This document shows positions 7,978 through 18,475 of a stretch of 39,082 nt of DNA, piece after piece. A program made the position numbers and the translations under genes. Source of the DNA: an uncultured Actinomycetes bacterium (lineage in GTDB: Bacteria; Actinomycetota; Actinomycetes; Nanopelagicales; Nanopelagicaceae). The notes below the pieces were generated by a model. The model worked only from the letters and a program-made list of their open reading frames with translations. It made no database searches and had not been told where the DNA came from. The DNA is taken from the NCBI GenBank assembly GCA_903838035.1, contig CAILWW010000077.1, forward strand, positions 1-39,082, in the 5' to 3' direction. Every line of letters starts with the position of its first letter. Position 1 is the stretch's first letter.

Positions 7978-9069
7978 ATGCGTGAATATCTCTTAACCGC
8001 AGCTCTGGCTGCGACTTTCTGCTTTCTCATAACTCCCGTTGTTCGAACCATGGCTATGCGAGCTGGAGCTTATGTTGACCCACGAAAGCGCGATGTTCAT
8101 ACGGTGATAACCCCACGTTGGGGAGGCCTAGCTATGTGGGCCGCAATGGCACTTACTCTTCTAGTAGTTGCCCACCTTCGACTCGTTGGAAAATCATTTG
8201 GCCGCGAAACCACCGGTATCTTTCTGGCTGCCACATTCATCATGATTCTAGGCGCTCTCGATGATCGCTATGACTTAGATGCGCTGACTAAGTTTGCTGG
8301 CCAAGCCCTAGCTGCAGGAATACTTCTCCTCTACGGAGTTCAAATTCTCTGGCTTCCCATCAATGGAATTCTTACCTTGCCACCAAGTATTGGCCAACTA
8401 ATCACAGTTATCTTTGTCATGGTTGTCATTAACGCGATTAACTTTGTGGACGGGCTTGATGGGTTAGCCACCGGAATTGTGGCAATTTGTGCGATGGGAT
8501 TCTTCGGCTTCTCCTACCTTCTAGCAGTTGTCAACGGATTTAACCGTGCAGGTGCGCCATCACTTTTTACCGCGATAGTTCTAGGAATGTGCATCGGCTT
8601 CTTGCCACATAATTTTCATCCAGCCAAAATCTTTATGGGGGACTCCGGCGCCATGTTGCTGGGACTCTTGCTCTCTTCTGCTGCAATCACATTGACTGGT
8701 CAGATTGACGCTAACTCTGTAACCAATCAGAGCGCGGGTTCAACGCTCTTGCCGATTCTGCTTCCATTCACGGTGCTTGCAATTCCGCTGATTGATTTGG
8801 TGATGGCGATTGTGCGACGAGTTCGGGCAGGTCGTTCACCATTCGAGGCAGATCGAGAGCACTTACATCATCGCCTACTCGATATGGGAAATTCTCATCG
8901 TCGCACCACGGTCGTGCTCTACTTGTGGACTGCCGGATTTGCCTTTCCAACGGTGATCGCCGCCTTCGCGCCTATTTGGATCGCCCTTTTGGTTGCACTT
9001 CTCATTTTTGCGATCTCCTTGATCATCATGCGTCGAGACCAAAAGGCGCGAGTAGTATCTGCCGCATGA
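7978..9069 (+). CDS. wecA: Undecaprenyl-phosphate N-acetylglucosaminyl-1-phosphate transferase
   Basis: This polyprenyl-phosphate HexNAc-1-phosphate transferase starts lipid-linked glycan synthesis (in Actinobacteria, the linkage unit between peptidoglycan and secondary wall polymers). The 363-residue membrane protein has about ten to eleven hydrophobic helices. Family motifs are DDRYDLDALTKF after residue 90, NFVDGLDGLATG near 160, FMGDSGAMLLG near 218 and the HLHHRL motif near 298 that separates WecA-type enzymes from MraY. It precedes the atp cluster, as rfe/wecA does in Mycobacterium. The start, ATG 7978, lies ten bases after glyA; TAATTT formed from the glyA stop lies seven bases upstream of it. 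The stop overlaps the next gene by four bases. Confidence 0.92.
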   Translation: MREYLLTAALAATFCFLITPVVRTMAMRAGAYVDPRKRDVHTVITPRWGGLAMWAAMALTLLVVAHLRLVGKSFGRETTGIFLAATFIMILGALDDRYDLDALTKFAGQALAAGILLLYGVQILWLPINGILTLPPSIGQLITVIFVMVVINAINFVDGLDGLATGIVAICAMGFFGFSYLLAVVNGFNRAGAPSLFTAIVLGMCIGFLPHNFHPAKIFMGDSGAMLLGLLLSSAAITLTGQIDANSVTNQSAGSTLLPILLPFTVLAIPLIDLVMAIVRRVRAGRSPFEADREHLHHRLLDMGNSHRRTTVVLYLWTAGFAFPTVIAAFAPIWIALLVALLIFAISLIIMRRDQKARVVSAA

Positions 9070-9506
9070 GTAATCTCCCAGCTCCTGGAACCGATGAAGC
9101 AAGCGATAAATTTCTCTGGCGAGGTGCGATAGCCCCCTCCTCAATCGTTGCGATTATTGGCGTTGTCGCCGCAACTCTGATTCGCCATAAAGCTGGTTTA
9201 TTTGGCTCGCTCCTTGCCAGCCTGGTTGTGATCCTCTTCTTCTCGGTTCACCTATTTGTAGCCAAGATTTCTCGTAATCTCGACCCGATGGCGACAATGG
9301 CCCTGGCCATGTTCTCCTATTTCGCCAAGGTAATAGTCATGGGAGCCCTACTTCTGATTGTCACACGGACCACCTCACCGAAGACCGTGGATCGGATTAG
9401 CTTCGCCGTCGTTGCCTTGTGCATTACCGCCGCCTGGCTGGCGGGGGAGATTCGGGCATTTCTCCGCCTTCGTTTCCAGTTACCATTGCCCCCTTCAAGT
9501 AAGTAA
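9066..9506 (+). CDS. Small membrane protein, AtpI-like (ATP synthase I chain)
   Basis: This 146-residue protein has four hydrophobic segments (roughly residues 24-42, 45-66, 78-100 and 112-130) and short polar ends. Size, helix pattern and position just before the ATP synthase genes match the AtpI-like proteins (Rv1303 in Mycobacterium) thought to help c-ring assembly or Mg2+ supply. Sequence identity to that family is weak by eye, so the call rests largely on context. ATG 9066 overlaps the wecA stop as ATGA; the longer upstream frame is inside wecA and was rejected. Confidence 0.7.
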   Translation: MSNLPAPGTDEASDKFLWRGAIAPSSIVAIIGVVAATLIRHKAGLFGSLLASLVVILFFSVHLFVAKISRNLDPMATMALAMFSYFAKVIVMGALLLIVTRTTSPKTVDRISFAVVALCITAAWLAGEIRAFLRLRFQLPLPPSSK

Positions 9507-9509
9507 GGA
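9504..9509 (+). promoter_or_regulatory. Stop codon merged with ribosome-binding site (AtpZ-like gene)
   Basis: TAAGGAG at 9504-9510 joins the stop codon of the AtpI-like gene to a strong AAGGAG Shine-Dalgarno sequence, with the next ATG at 9516. This favours re-initiation or tight coupling between the two small membrane proteins. Confidence 0.6.
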
Positions 9510-9515
9510 GTCCTC

Positions 9516-9785
9516 ATGGCAAAGAAGCCCCCAGCAGCAAATACCGGCCGCGGTCGTACCGACGGCAATGGCATCAATGATGGCTCAGGCCGATTTGGCG
9601 CAGGCAATGAAGAGGGCGCCGCTTGGTCCATCTTCGGCTACTTGATCTCTGGGCTCATAATTTGGGGCGGAATCGGGCTGGGCTTGGATCACTGGCTCCA
9701 CACCCATTTCATCGCCCTCATTGGGCTCCTGCTTGGCGCCGGCTCCTCGCTCTACCTGGTCTGGCTCCGGTTTGTTAGGCGCTAG
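9516..9785 (+). CDS. AtpZ/AtpI-family small membrane protein
   Basis: This 89-residue protein has a hydrophilic, glycine-rich N-terminus of about 37 residues followed by two transmembrane segments (about 40-60 and 66-84) and a basic end. That is the pattern of the AtpZ/AtpI family (putative F0F1-ATPase subunit) encoded before atpB, thought to assist c-ring assembly or metal transport. It has a good Shine-Dalgarno sequence formed with the previous stop codon. The stop TAG lies inside an 11-base tandem repeat. Confidence 0.75.
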   Translation: MAKKPPAANTGRGRTDGNGINDGSGRFGAGNEEGAAWSIFGYLISGLIIWGGIGLGLDHWLHTHFIALIGLLLGAGSSLYLVWLRFVRR

Positions 9786-9820
9786 ATAGGCGCTAGATAG
9801 GCGCTAGTTCGGCGTTAATT
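9777..9820 (+). repeat. 11-base tandem repeat overlapping a stop codon
   Basis: Two exact copies of AGGCGCTAGAT (9777-9787, 9788-9798) are followed by AGGCGCTAGTT (9799-9809) and a degenerate fourth copy CGGCGTTAATT (9810-9820). The stop codon of the AtpZ-like gene lies in copy 1. The array lies just upstream of the putative atp promoter. Confidence 0.9.
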
Positions 9821-9852
9821 CAGCTCGAGTTACCACCGCCACACTCCAGCAG

Positions 9853-9882
9853 TTTTCATTTTTTCCGCTCTCCCAATAGGGT
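9853..9882 (+). promoter_or_regulatory. Candidate promoter of the atpB-C operon
   Basis: A TTTTCA box at 9853-9858 and TAGGGT at 9877-9882 are separated by 18 bases. A start near 9889 would leave a leader of about 60 bases before atpB, containing GAGGAG just before the GTG. The 162-base gap 9786-9947 otherwise holds the tandem repeat and nothing else recognisable. Assignment is by pattern only. Confidence 0.4.
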
Positions 9883-9947
9883 TCGGGGGACTTCCCAAAG
9901 TTAACCAGTCTCGGACGGCTCCAAGCCGCCGTCGATGAGGAGAGCGC

Positions 9948-10733
9948 GTGAGCCAGTTAGTCGTAGCCGGTGGACCCGGTTTCGTGCCACCCAGCACATC
10001 CGACTTTGACCTTCCATCAATCTTTGGCCACTCTGCATATTCGACAAAGCCAGTCTTTCTCGTCGCACTCTCAGTAATTCTTATTTCAGTTTTCTTTATC
10101 GCAGCATCTCGCAAAGCTGCTGTAGTTCCCAGCAAACTTCAGTTCTCCGGTGAAGCAATTTATGGCTTTGTACGCAACAGCATCGGTGAAGAAATCATCG
10201 GCCATGAGTTCATGCGCTTCGTTCCATTTCTCTTCACGCTCTTTACATTTGTAATTACCAATAACGTCTTTGGAATTGTTCCATTCTTGCAATTTCCGGC
10301 GATGTCACATGTTGGATTTCCTTATGTGCTGGCACTCTTCTCTTTCGTTATCTTCCACTACGTTGGAATTAAGAAGCAGGGTCTTGGAAAATATCTCAAA
10401 GGCATTGCATTTATGCCAGGCGTACCAAAGGCCGTTTACATTCTGCTTACGCCGATTGAGATCGCAACCTTCTTCTTGGTTCGCCCCCTAACACTCTCAC
10501 TTCGTCTCTTCGCAAATATGTTCGCTGGCCATTTGCTTCTACTTGTTTTCATCACCGGCGGCGATTACATGCTCCATGATTCACATATCTTCATGAAGGT
10601 TCTCTCGCCATTCTCCTTCGCATTTGGCATCGGAATGTCCTTCTTTGAGTTCATGGTTCAATGCCTACAGGCATACATCATCACTTTGTTGACGGCTCTC
10701 TTCATTGCAGGAGCGCTCGCCGACGAACACTAG
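9948..10733 (+). CDS. atpB: ATP synthase Fo subunit a
   Basis: Subunit a forms the two proton half-channels next to the c-ring. The 261-residue protein starts at GTG 9948 after a clear GAGGAG ribosome site. It has five to six hydrophobic helices. The essential arginine is Arg186 in [16 protein letters not shown], and the last helix carries the conserved [13 protein letters not shown] pattern with Gln and Tyr. Length is typical of Actinobacteria. It is the first gene of the eight-gene synthase operon. Confidence 0.96.
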   Translation: MSQLVVAGGPGFVPPSTSDFDLPSIFGHSAYSTKPVFLVALSVILISVFFIAASRKAAVVPSKLQFSGEAIYGFVRNSIGEEIIGHEFMRFVPFLFTLFTFVITNNVFGIVPFLQFPAMSHVGFPYVLALFSFVIFHYVGIKKQGLGKYLKGIAFMPGVPKAVYILLTPIEIATFFLVRPLTLSLRLFANMFAGHLLLLVFITGGDYMLHDSHIFMKVLSPFSFAFGIGMSFFEFMVQCLQAYIITLLTALFIAGALADEH

Positions 10734-10750
10734 TTTTACCCGCACCACAG

Positions 10751-10772
10751 CTATGCAGCTCTCGCTGCATGG
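10751..10772 (+). other. Intercistronic hairpin upstream of atpE
   Basis: ATGCAGC (10753-10759) and GCTGCAT (10764-10770) form a perfect 7-bp stem around a TCTC tetraloop. It extends to 9 bp with a U-G and a C-G pair. No T-run follows, so it is unlikely to be a terminator. It sits between atpB and the AAAGG ribosome site of atpE, and may protect or enhance the atpE message. Confidence 0.65.
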
Positions 10773-10798
10773 ATAAACAGAAAAGAAAGGCAACAAAG

Positions 10799-11005
10799 AT
10801 GCACGGCACACTCAACCTGGTCGGTTATGGCCTATCTGCAATCGGACCTGCTATTGCAACAGGAATGATCTTCGCTGCATATATCAGCGGCGTAGCTCGT
10901 CAACCAGAAGCGCGCAGCGTTCTACAACCAATCGCATTCCTCGGATTCGCGTTGGCTGAAGCGCTTGCACTCTTCGGTCTCGTTCTCGCATTCGTTCTTA
11001 AGTAA
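10799..11005 (+). CDS. atpE: ATP synthase Fo subunit c
   Basis: Subunit c forms the proton-driven rotor ring. The protein is 68 residues, starting at ATG 10799 nine bases after an AAAGG site; a longer upstream frame overlaps atpB and is rejected. Helix 1 spans about 5-31, the polar loop is ARQPEA at 33-38, and helix 2 carries the ion-binding Glu54 in [11 protein letters not shown]. No Na+-type glutamine/serine signature is obvious, so protons are the likely ion. The helix-1 glycine motif is weakened: GPAIATG at 16-22 where actinobacterial relatives have alternating glycines such as GPGVGVG. A hairpin lies just upstream. Confidence 0.97.
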   Translation: MHGTLNLVGYGLSAIGPAIATGMIFAAYISGVARQPEARSVLQPIAFLGFALAEALALFGLVLAFVLK

Positions 11006-11029
11006 AGAACAGTTCAGAGATTGCCTGTA

Positions 11030-11557
11030 ATGAACCATTTAGTATTAGCGGAGGCTGCTGTTAACCCTCTGATTCCCAAGACAGCGGAGATGATTGTTGG
11101 CGTTATCGCCTTCACCCTTCTCTTCTTAGTTTTGCGCTCTAAGGTCGTACCTATGTTTGAAAAGGCATATGCACTTCGCACAGAGGCGATCCAAGGCGGG
11201 ATGGAGAAGGCAGAGAAAGCTCAACAAGATGCCGCAGCAGCGCTTGCGCATTACACACTCCAGCTCAATGAGGCTCGTGGTGAGGCACAGACCATCCGCG
11301 AGGATGCTCGCGCACAAGGTGCAGCAATCATCGAAGAGCTTCGTAGCAAAGCACAGGAAGAGGCAGCTCGCATCACTGCAGCTGCAACCGCCTCTATCGA
11401 AGCTGAACGTCAACAAGCGTTGACTTCACTTCGCCTAGAAGTAGGAACTCTTGCCACAGAACTCGCATCCAAGATTGTTGGAGAAGCGTTGGATGACCAG
11501 GTTCGTCAATCTCGTATTGTCGACCGCTTCTTAGCAGATATGGAGAAGAGCAAGTAA
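11030..11557 (+). CDS. atpF: ATP synthase Fo subunit b
   Basis: Subunit b is the peripheral stalk that anchors F1 to subunit a. The 175-residue protein has one N-terminal transmembrane segment (about 18-36) and a long alanine-, glutamate- and glutamine-rich coiled coil. The start is taken as ATG 11030, about nine bases after an AGAGA purine run; TTG 11021 is possible but lies too close to that run. The end overlaps atpH by one base (TAATG). b and delta are separate genes here, unlike the fused b-delta protein of mycobacteria. Confidence 0.93.
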   Translation: MNHLVLAEAAVNPLIPKTAEMIVGVIAFTLLFLVLRSKVVPMFEKAYALRTEAIQGGMEKAEKAQQDAAAALAHYTLQLNEARGEAQTIREDARAQGAAIIEELRSKAQEEAARITAAATASIEAERQQALTSLRLEVGTLATELASKIVGEALDDQVRQSRIVDRFLADMEKSK

Positions 11558-12384
11558 TGATTATTCTCGGTGGCAGTTCTCGCCAATCATTGGCGAAGTT
11601 ACGCGGTACTTTGGATCAGGCCCTCAAAGGTCTCTCCGCTGCCGATAGCACTGCCATTTCGAAGGATCTCTTTACGGCTCTAGTCGCGTTGGATTCATCA
11701 ATCGGCTTACGCCGTGCGCTGACCGATCCTTCCCGCGATGGCGCGTCAAAGGCAGAGCTCATCTCTGATCTCTTTGCAAAGTCCTTGAATGCAAAGGCAA
11801 TTTCTCTGCTCGGTGCGTCTGTCGAACTCCGTTGGTCAACCCCAACTCAGCTCGCTGACGCACTCGAGCAACTTGCCGTTGAAGCAGAGGCTTCGGCTGC
11901 AAATATCAGCGATGAACTTGAGCGAGTTCAAGGCGAACTCTTCACCTTCTCGAGGCTCCTGATTGAGAACCCAGAATTGCGCCAAGCGCTTAATACTTCG
12001 GCAGATACCGAAGAGCATAAGCAGAATCTGCTAGCAACTATTTTTGGTGCAAAGGTTTCAGCATCAACTCTTCGCTTACTCGAGCAGGCGGTTCGCGGTC
12101 TACGTGGTCGCAATATCGAGCGCACAGTTCATGCCTATTCACATGCCGTCACCGCTCGTCGCGATCGCGTCAATGCGCACGTACGTACTTGTGTCGCACT
12201 TACCAGTGCCCAACAGGAGAGCCTGATTGCAGCTTTGACCAAGCAGATTGGTCAACCAGTTCGGCTTAACGTTGAAATCGATCCGACCATCCTCGGCGGA
12301 ATTTCTATCCGCTTTGCCGATGAAGTTATCGATGGAACCATCATTAATCGTTTGTCAGAAGCTCGCGAAGCTATCGCGGGATAA
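11557..12384 (+). CDS. atpH: ATP synthase F1 subunit delta
   Basis: Subunit delta joins the top of F1 to the b stalk. The 275-residue protein is longer than the about 180 residues of Proteobacteria but matches actinobacterial delta. The C-terminal block around NVEIDPTILGGISIRFADEVIDGTI is the classic delta signature. It starts at ATG 11557 in a one-base overlap with atpF, so translation is coupled. A 53-base gap with a hairpin separates it from atpA. Confidence 0.93.
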   Translation: MIILGGSSRQSLAKLRGTLDQALKGLSAADSTAISKDLFTALVALDSSIGLRRALTDPSRDGASKAELISDLFAKSLNAKAISLLGASVELRWSTPTQLADALEQLAVEAEASAANISDELERVQGELFTFSRLLIENPELRQALNTSADTEEHKQNLLATIFGAKVSASTLRLLEQAVRGLRGRNIERTVHAYSHAVTARRDRVNAHVRTCVALTSAQQESLIAALTKQIGQPVRLNVEIDPTILGGISIRFADEVIDGTIINRLSEAREAIAG

Positions 12385-12390
12385 AGGTTT

Positions 12391-12415
12391 CAAGTACTCA
12401 TACAAGAGTTACTTG
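12391..12415 (+). other. Intercistronic hairpin between atpH and atpA
   Basis: CAAGTACTC (12391-12399) pairs with GAGTTACTTG (12406-12415), leaving one bulged T and a six-base loop. It lies ahead of the GAGGGAGAG ribosome site of atpA. No T-tract follows. It may be an RNA-processing or stabilising element. Confidence 0.5.
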
Positions 12416-12437
12416 ATTTAGTTAGAGGGAGAGAAAG

Positions 12438-13994
12438 ATGGCGGAACTCACGATCCGACCCGAGGAGATTCGCGACGCGCTGGCAAAGCATGTTGCCTCC
12501 TACAATCCGGGCGCAGCGGCTCGCGAAGAGATCGGCACCGTAACCGAAGCTGGCGATGGCATCGCCCGTGTTGAGGGCCTACCTTCAACAATGACCAACG
12601 AACTTCTAAAGTTCGAAAACGGTACTTTGGGATTGGCGCTTAACCTCGACGTACGCGAAATTGGCGTTGTTATCTTGGGTGAGTTCACTGGAATTGAAGA
12701 AGGAACAAGCGTAAGCCGCACTGGTGAAATTCTCTCCGTACCAGTTGGCGATGGCTTCCTCGGTCGCGTTATCGATCCACTTGGCCGTCCAATCGATGGC
12801 AAGGGCGAGATCAAGGCAGAGGCACAGCGTGCACTCGAACTACAGGCACCAACAGTTGTAGAGCGCCAACCTGTGAAAGAGCCAATGCAGACAGGTATCA
12901 AGGCGATTGATGCGATGACTGCAATTGGTCGCGGACAGCGTCAGTTGATTATCGGTGACCGCCAGACTGGTAAGACTGCTATTGCAATCGACACAATTAT
13001 TAACCAGAAGGAGAACTGGAAGTCCGGAGATCCTAAGAAGCAGGTTAAGTGTATTTATGTCGCTATTGGTCAGAAGGGTTCAACCATTGCATCTGTAAAG
13101 GGCGCATTGGAAGAGGCTGGCGCCATGGAGTACACAACAATCGTTGCATCTCCAGCATCAGATCCTGCCGGCTTTAAGTACCTTGCTCCATATACCGGTT
13201 CTGCAATTGGTCAGCACTGGATGTACAAGGGCGAGCACGTCCTCATTATTTTCGATGACCTCTCCAAGCAAGCTGAGGCATATCGTTCAGTATCGCTACT
13301 TCTTCGTCGTCCACCAGGTCGCGAAGCTTATCCAGGCGATGTTTTCTACTTACACTCACGTTTGCTCGAGCGTTGCGCAAAGCTCTCTGATGAGCTCGGT
13401 GGCGGTTCGATGACTGGACTACCAATTATCGAAACAAAGGGAAATGACGTCTCGGCATTTATTCCGACCAACGTTATTTCAATTACCGATGGTCAATGCT
13501 TCTTGGAGACAGACCTCTTTAACGCAGGTGTTCGTCCAGCTATCAACGTAGGTATCTCGGTATCTCGCGTGGGTGGTTCCGCACAGACAAAGGCAATCAA
13601 GAAGATCGCCGGTCGTCTTCGTTTGGACCTCGCTCAATATCGCGAACTCGAAGCCTTCGCCGCTTTCGGTTCCGATCTCGATGCCGCTTCCAAGCAGCAA
13701 CTCGAGCGTGGAGCTCGCATGGTTGAGCTCTTGAAGCAGGGTCAATACTCACCTTATTCAGTAGAGCGCATGGCTGCCTCTATCTGGGCAGGCACAACCG
13801 GCAAGATGGATTCCATTCCTGTTGCCGATATTCGTCGCTTTGAATCCGAATTCCTCGAGTTCATTGGTCGCGAACGTCCAAAGATTTTTGAAGTAATTTC
13901 TGCAACTCGTGAGCTCACCGACGACACTGTCGCAGCTCTCGAAGAAGCTGTAACTACATTCAAGTCTCAGTTCAAAGCAAGTGGTGCGAACTAA
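12438..13994 (+). CDS. atpA: ATP synthase F1 subunit alpha
   Basis: Alpha subunits (three per F1) carry non-catalytic nucleotide sites and alternate with beta. The 518-residue protein has the P-loop GDRQTGKT at 173-180, the [11 protein letters not shown] segment and the conserved [21 protein letters not shown] block. The C-terminal helical region is complete. A strong GAGGGAGAG purine run precedes ATG 12438. Position, length and motifs are normal. Confidence 0.98.
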   Translation: MAELTIRPEEIRDALAKHVASYNPGAAAREEIGTVTEAGDGIARVEGLPSTMTNELLKFENGTLGLALNLDVREIGVVILGEFTGIEEGTSVSRTGEILSVPVGDGFLGRVIDPLGRPIDGKGEIKAEAQRALELQAPTVVERQPVKEPMQTGIKAIDAMTAIGRGQRQLIIGDRQTGKTAIAIDTIINQKENWKSGDPKKQVKCIYVAIGQKGSTIASVKGALEEAGAMEYTTIVASPASDPAGFKYLAPYTGSAIGQHWMYKGEHVLIIFDDLSKQAEAYRSVSLLLRRPPGREAYPGDVFYLHSRLLERCAKLSDELGGGSMTGLPIIETKGNDVSAFIPTNVISITDGQCFLETDLFNAGVRPAINVGISVSRVGGSAQTKAIKKIAGRLRLDLAQYRELEAFAAFGSDLDAASKQQLERGARMVELLKQGQYSPYSVERMAASIWAGTTGKMDSIPVADIRRFESEFLEFIGRERPKIFEVISATRELTDDTVAALEEAVTTFKSQFKASGAN

Positions 13995-13997
13995 CTC

Positions 13998-16336
<2,339 letters not shown>

Positions 16337-16345
16337 GGTCTATTC

Positions 16346-16597
16346 ATGTCTAACTTGACCGTCGAAGTAGTTTCACCAGAGAAGCGCGTCTGGTCGGGCG
16401 AGGCCACTATGGTCTCTGCTCGCACCCTAGAGGGCGATCTAGGTATCTTGCCTGATCACGCTCCGCTGCTTGGTGTGCTGGTCGACGGTCAGGTTGTCGT
16501 GAAGGCTGCTGATGGTTCAGTTAATGAATTCACCATCAATGGTGGTTTTATCTCAGTTTCAAATAACCGAGTATCTATCCTCGGCGAGAGCGCTTAA
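16346..16597 (+). CDS. atpC: ATP synthase F1 subunit epsilon, short form
   Basis: Epsilon couples the rotor to F1 and, in many bacteria, inhibits ATP hydrolysis through two C-terminal helices. This one has only 83 residues: the N-terminal beta-sandwich (VEVVSPEKRVWSG, then EGDLGILPDHAPLLGVL and the final strands INGGFISVSNNRVSILGE) is present but the helical domain is absent. Family members are usually 120-140 residues. The stop is genuine TAA at 16595-16597 and no continuation is visible in another frame before murA. The gene ends six bases from the convergent murA stop. Confidence 0.95.
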   Translation: MSNLTVEVVSPEKRVWSGEATMVSARTLEGDLGILPDHAPLLGVLVDGQVVVKAADGSVNEFTINGGFISVSNNRVSILGESA

Positions 16598-16603
16598 AGA
16601 CTC

Positions 16604-17863
16604 TTAAATTCGTGAGACATCTGCGCCGAGTGCGCAGAGCGCTTCGGCAAATCCTGGAAATCCTCGATCAATATGGAATGCATCTTCCACGATTGTCTCG
16701 CCTTCACTCACTAAGCCCGCAAGCACGAGTCCAACGCCGGCGCGAATATCGGTTGCCATAACTGGTGCGCCAGAGAGCTCCCCTACTCCGGTAATTGAGG
16801 CGTGATGCCCCTCTACATGTATCTGTGCGCCCAAACGACTGAGTTCGTTGACGAACATAAATCTTCCTTCAAAAACATTTTCAGTCACAATTGCGGTGCC
16901 GTCTGAAACTGCATTCATAGCAATCACCATCGGTTGTAAATCAGTGGGGAAACCGGGATAGGGGAGAGTCGCTACATCTACCGCTTTCGGGCGATGATCC
17001 ATCCGCACTCTAAATCCGTTATCAAAGCGGGTGACTACCGCACCGGCGGCGGTGATTTTTTCTAGTGGAAGTTCAAGGTGATCGGCGCGGGCAGAGTTGA
17101 TGGTGATATCGCCTTGCGTGATTACGGCGGCAAAGGCCCAGGTACCAGCGAGAATTCGATCCGGAACTGTTGCATGAGTCGCGGGAGCGAGCTGTTTGAC
17201 TCCATTTATTGTGATGGTGGAGGTGCCGAGCCCAGAGATATCTGCGCCCATAGCGATGAGAAATTCACCAATATCAACTAGGTCTGGCTCGCGTGCGGCA
17301 TTGTCGATGGTTGTCGTTCCAGCTGCCAAGACCGCTGCCATCATAATATTTTCAGTTGCACCTACTGATGGAAAATCGAGAGTGACGGCCGCGCCAGTAA
17401 GTCCATCTGCGGACTCGGCAATTACAAAACCATGTTCAATCTTTGCCGCAGCTCCTAAGGCTTCTAGGCCTTTAATATGCATATCCAGTGGACGCGGACC
17501 AATCGCATCGCCACCAGGAAGCGCAACTTCGGCACGACCAACTCGAGCAACAAGTGGACCGAGCACATTGATGGAGGCGCGCATCTTACGAACCAAGTCG
17601 TAATCCGCTCGGAAGGAGGGTCGCTCTGGAACATCCACCGTAACGACATCTCTCACATGAGTAACGGTGCAGCCCAAACGGGTAAGAAGTTCGGACATGA
17701 TTTCGACATCGAGGATCCCTGGCACATTGGTGATGGTTGAGGTGCCGGGAGCGAGCAAGGTAGCGGCCATGAGTTTTAGGACCGAGTTTTTGGCACCAGG
17801 TACCGCAACTTCACCGTGGAGGGCCTTGCCCCCGACGACTCGAAAGCGATCGCTGGAATTCAT
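16604..17863 (-). CDS. murA: UDP-N-acetylglucosamine 1-carboxyvinyltransferase MurA, Asp-type
   Basis: MurA transfers enolpyruvate from PEP to UDP-GlcNAc, the first committed step of peptidoglycan synthesis. The 419-residue protein has the substrate residues Lys25-Asn26 in [10 protein letters not shown] and the active-site loop [15 protein letters not shown]. The loop position that is Cys115 in E. coli is Asp119 here, as in Mycobacterium tuberculosis, which makes the enzyme insensitive to fosfomycin. It is divergent from the adenosyltransferase gene across 36 bases; the same pair is adjacent in Mycobacterium. A TACGAT hexamer seven bases before ATG suggests a leaderless message. Confidence 0.97.
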   Translation of the reverse strand: MNSSDRFRVVGGKALHGEVAVPGAKNSVLKLMAATLLAPGTSTITNVPGILDVEIMSELLTRLGCTVTHVRDVVTVDVPERPSFRADYDLVRKMRASINVLGPLVARVGRAEVALPGGDAIGPRPLDMHIKGLEALGAAAKIEHGFVIAESADGLTGAAVTLDFPSVGATENIMMAAVLAAGTTTIDNAAREPDLVDIGEFLIAMGADISGLGTSTITINGVKQLAPATHATVPDRILAGTWAFAAVITQGDITINSARADHLELPLEKITAAGAVVTRFDNGFRVRMDHRPKAVDVATLPYPGFPTDLQPMVIAMNAVSDGTAIVTENVFEGRFMFVNELSRLGAQIHVEGHHASITGVGELSGAPVMATDIRAGVGLVLAGLVSEGETIVEDAFHIDRGFPGFAEALCALGADVSRI

Positions 17864-17870
17864 TAGTCGT

Positions 17871-17876
17871 ATCGTA
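17871..17876 (-). promoter_or_regulatory. -10 element for murA
   Basis: On the minus strand TACGAT (17876 to 17871) lies seven bases before the murA ATG. It faces the -10 of the divergent adenosyltransferase gene 11 bases away, giving two leaderless promoters packed in 36 bases. Confidence 0.45.
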
Positions 17877-17887
17877 CCGTTGTGAAA

Positions 17888-17893
17888 TAGGGT
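17888..17893 (+). promoter_or_regulatory. -10 element for leaderless adenosyltransferase gene
   Basis: TAGGGT at 17888-17893, six bases, then ATG at 17900. There is no Shine-Dalgarno sequence between them. The hexamer is the same as the candidate atp operon -10. Confidence 0.55.
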
Positions 17894-17899
17894 AAACCC

Positions 17900-18475
17900 A
17901 TGGTTAACCTGACGCGTATTTATACAAAAACTGGCGATGATGGCACAACTGCCCTCGGAGATATGAGCCGCACCTCGAAAAATGACCCTCGGCTAGAGGC
18001 ATATGCAACAGTGGATGAAGCTAACTCCTCCATTGGTGTTGTTCTAGCAATGGGAGAGATAAAAGAGGAGGCAGTTTTAAAGCTACTCATAAGAATTCAA
18101 AATGATCTCTTTGATGTTGGCGCCGATCTCTGCACCCCAGTTGTCGATGAACCAAAGACCGAGCCACTGCGGGTCCTGGAATCTCAAATTACATATCTAG
18201 AGAGTCAAATTGATACTTTCAATTCAGGTTTAGCAGAGCTTCGCAGCTTCGTTCTTCCATCTGGTTCACCTGCCGCATCTTTGCTGCATGTCGCGCGTAC
18301 CGTTACCCGTCGCGCTGAGCGCACGACCTGGAACGCGATTCACGCCTTTGGTGGCGGCGTTAATCCATTGACGGCAAAGTATCTCAACCGACTATCAGAT
18401 CTGCTCTTCGTTTTGGCGCGTTATTCAAATAAAGAGATTGGCGACCAACTCTGGGTTCCGGGAGCAAATCGCTAG
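17900..18475 (+). CDS. pduO: Cob(I)alamin adenosyltransferase, PduO type
   Basis: The enzyme transfers the adenosyl group of ATP to cob(I)alamin to make coenzyme B12. The 191-residue protein shows PduO motifs: the N-terminal ATP-binding [14 protein letters not shown], then [12 protein letters not shown], the central RRAERTTWN and the C-terminal [20 protein letters not shown]. No other B12 gene is in the window, so it more likely assimilates imported cobalamin than serves local synthesis. It ends exactly where the convergent neighbour's stop begins. Confidence 0.94.
   Translation: MVNLTRIYTKTGDDGTTALGDMSRTSKNDPRLEAYATVDEANSSIGVVLAMGEIKEEAVLKLLIRIQNDLFDVGADLCTPVVDEPKTEPLRVLESQITYLESQIDTFNSGLAELRSFVLPSGSPAASLLHVARTVTRRAERTTWNAIHAFGGGVNPLTAKYLNRLSDLLFVLARYSNKEIGDQLWVPGANR

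Noticed and set aside
9915-9940. Possible hairpin in the atpB leader (GGCT/AGCC with flanking GACGG/CCGTC)
   Set aside because: The pairing needs a three-base bulge and a very short loop, so it is too weak to call.
12500-12901. 133-codon minus-strand open frame opposite atpA
   Set aside because: Antisense of a perfectly conserved ATP synthase gene; product is a Ser/Pro-rich shadow.
17196-17603. 135-codon plus-strand open frame opposite murA
   Set aside because: Antisense shadow of murA without ribosome site or family match.
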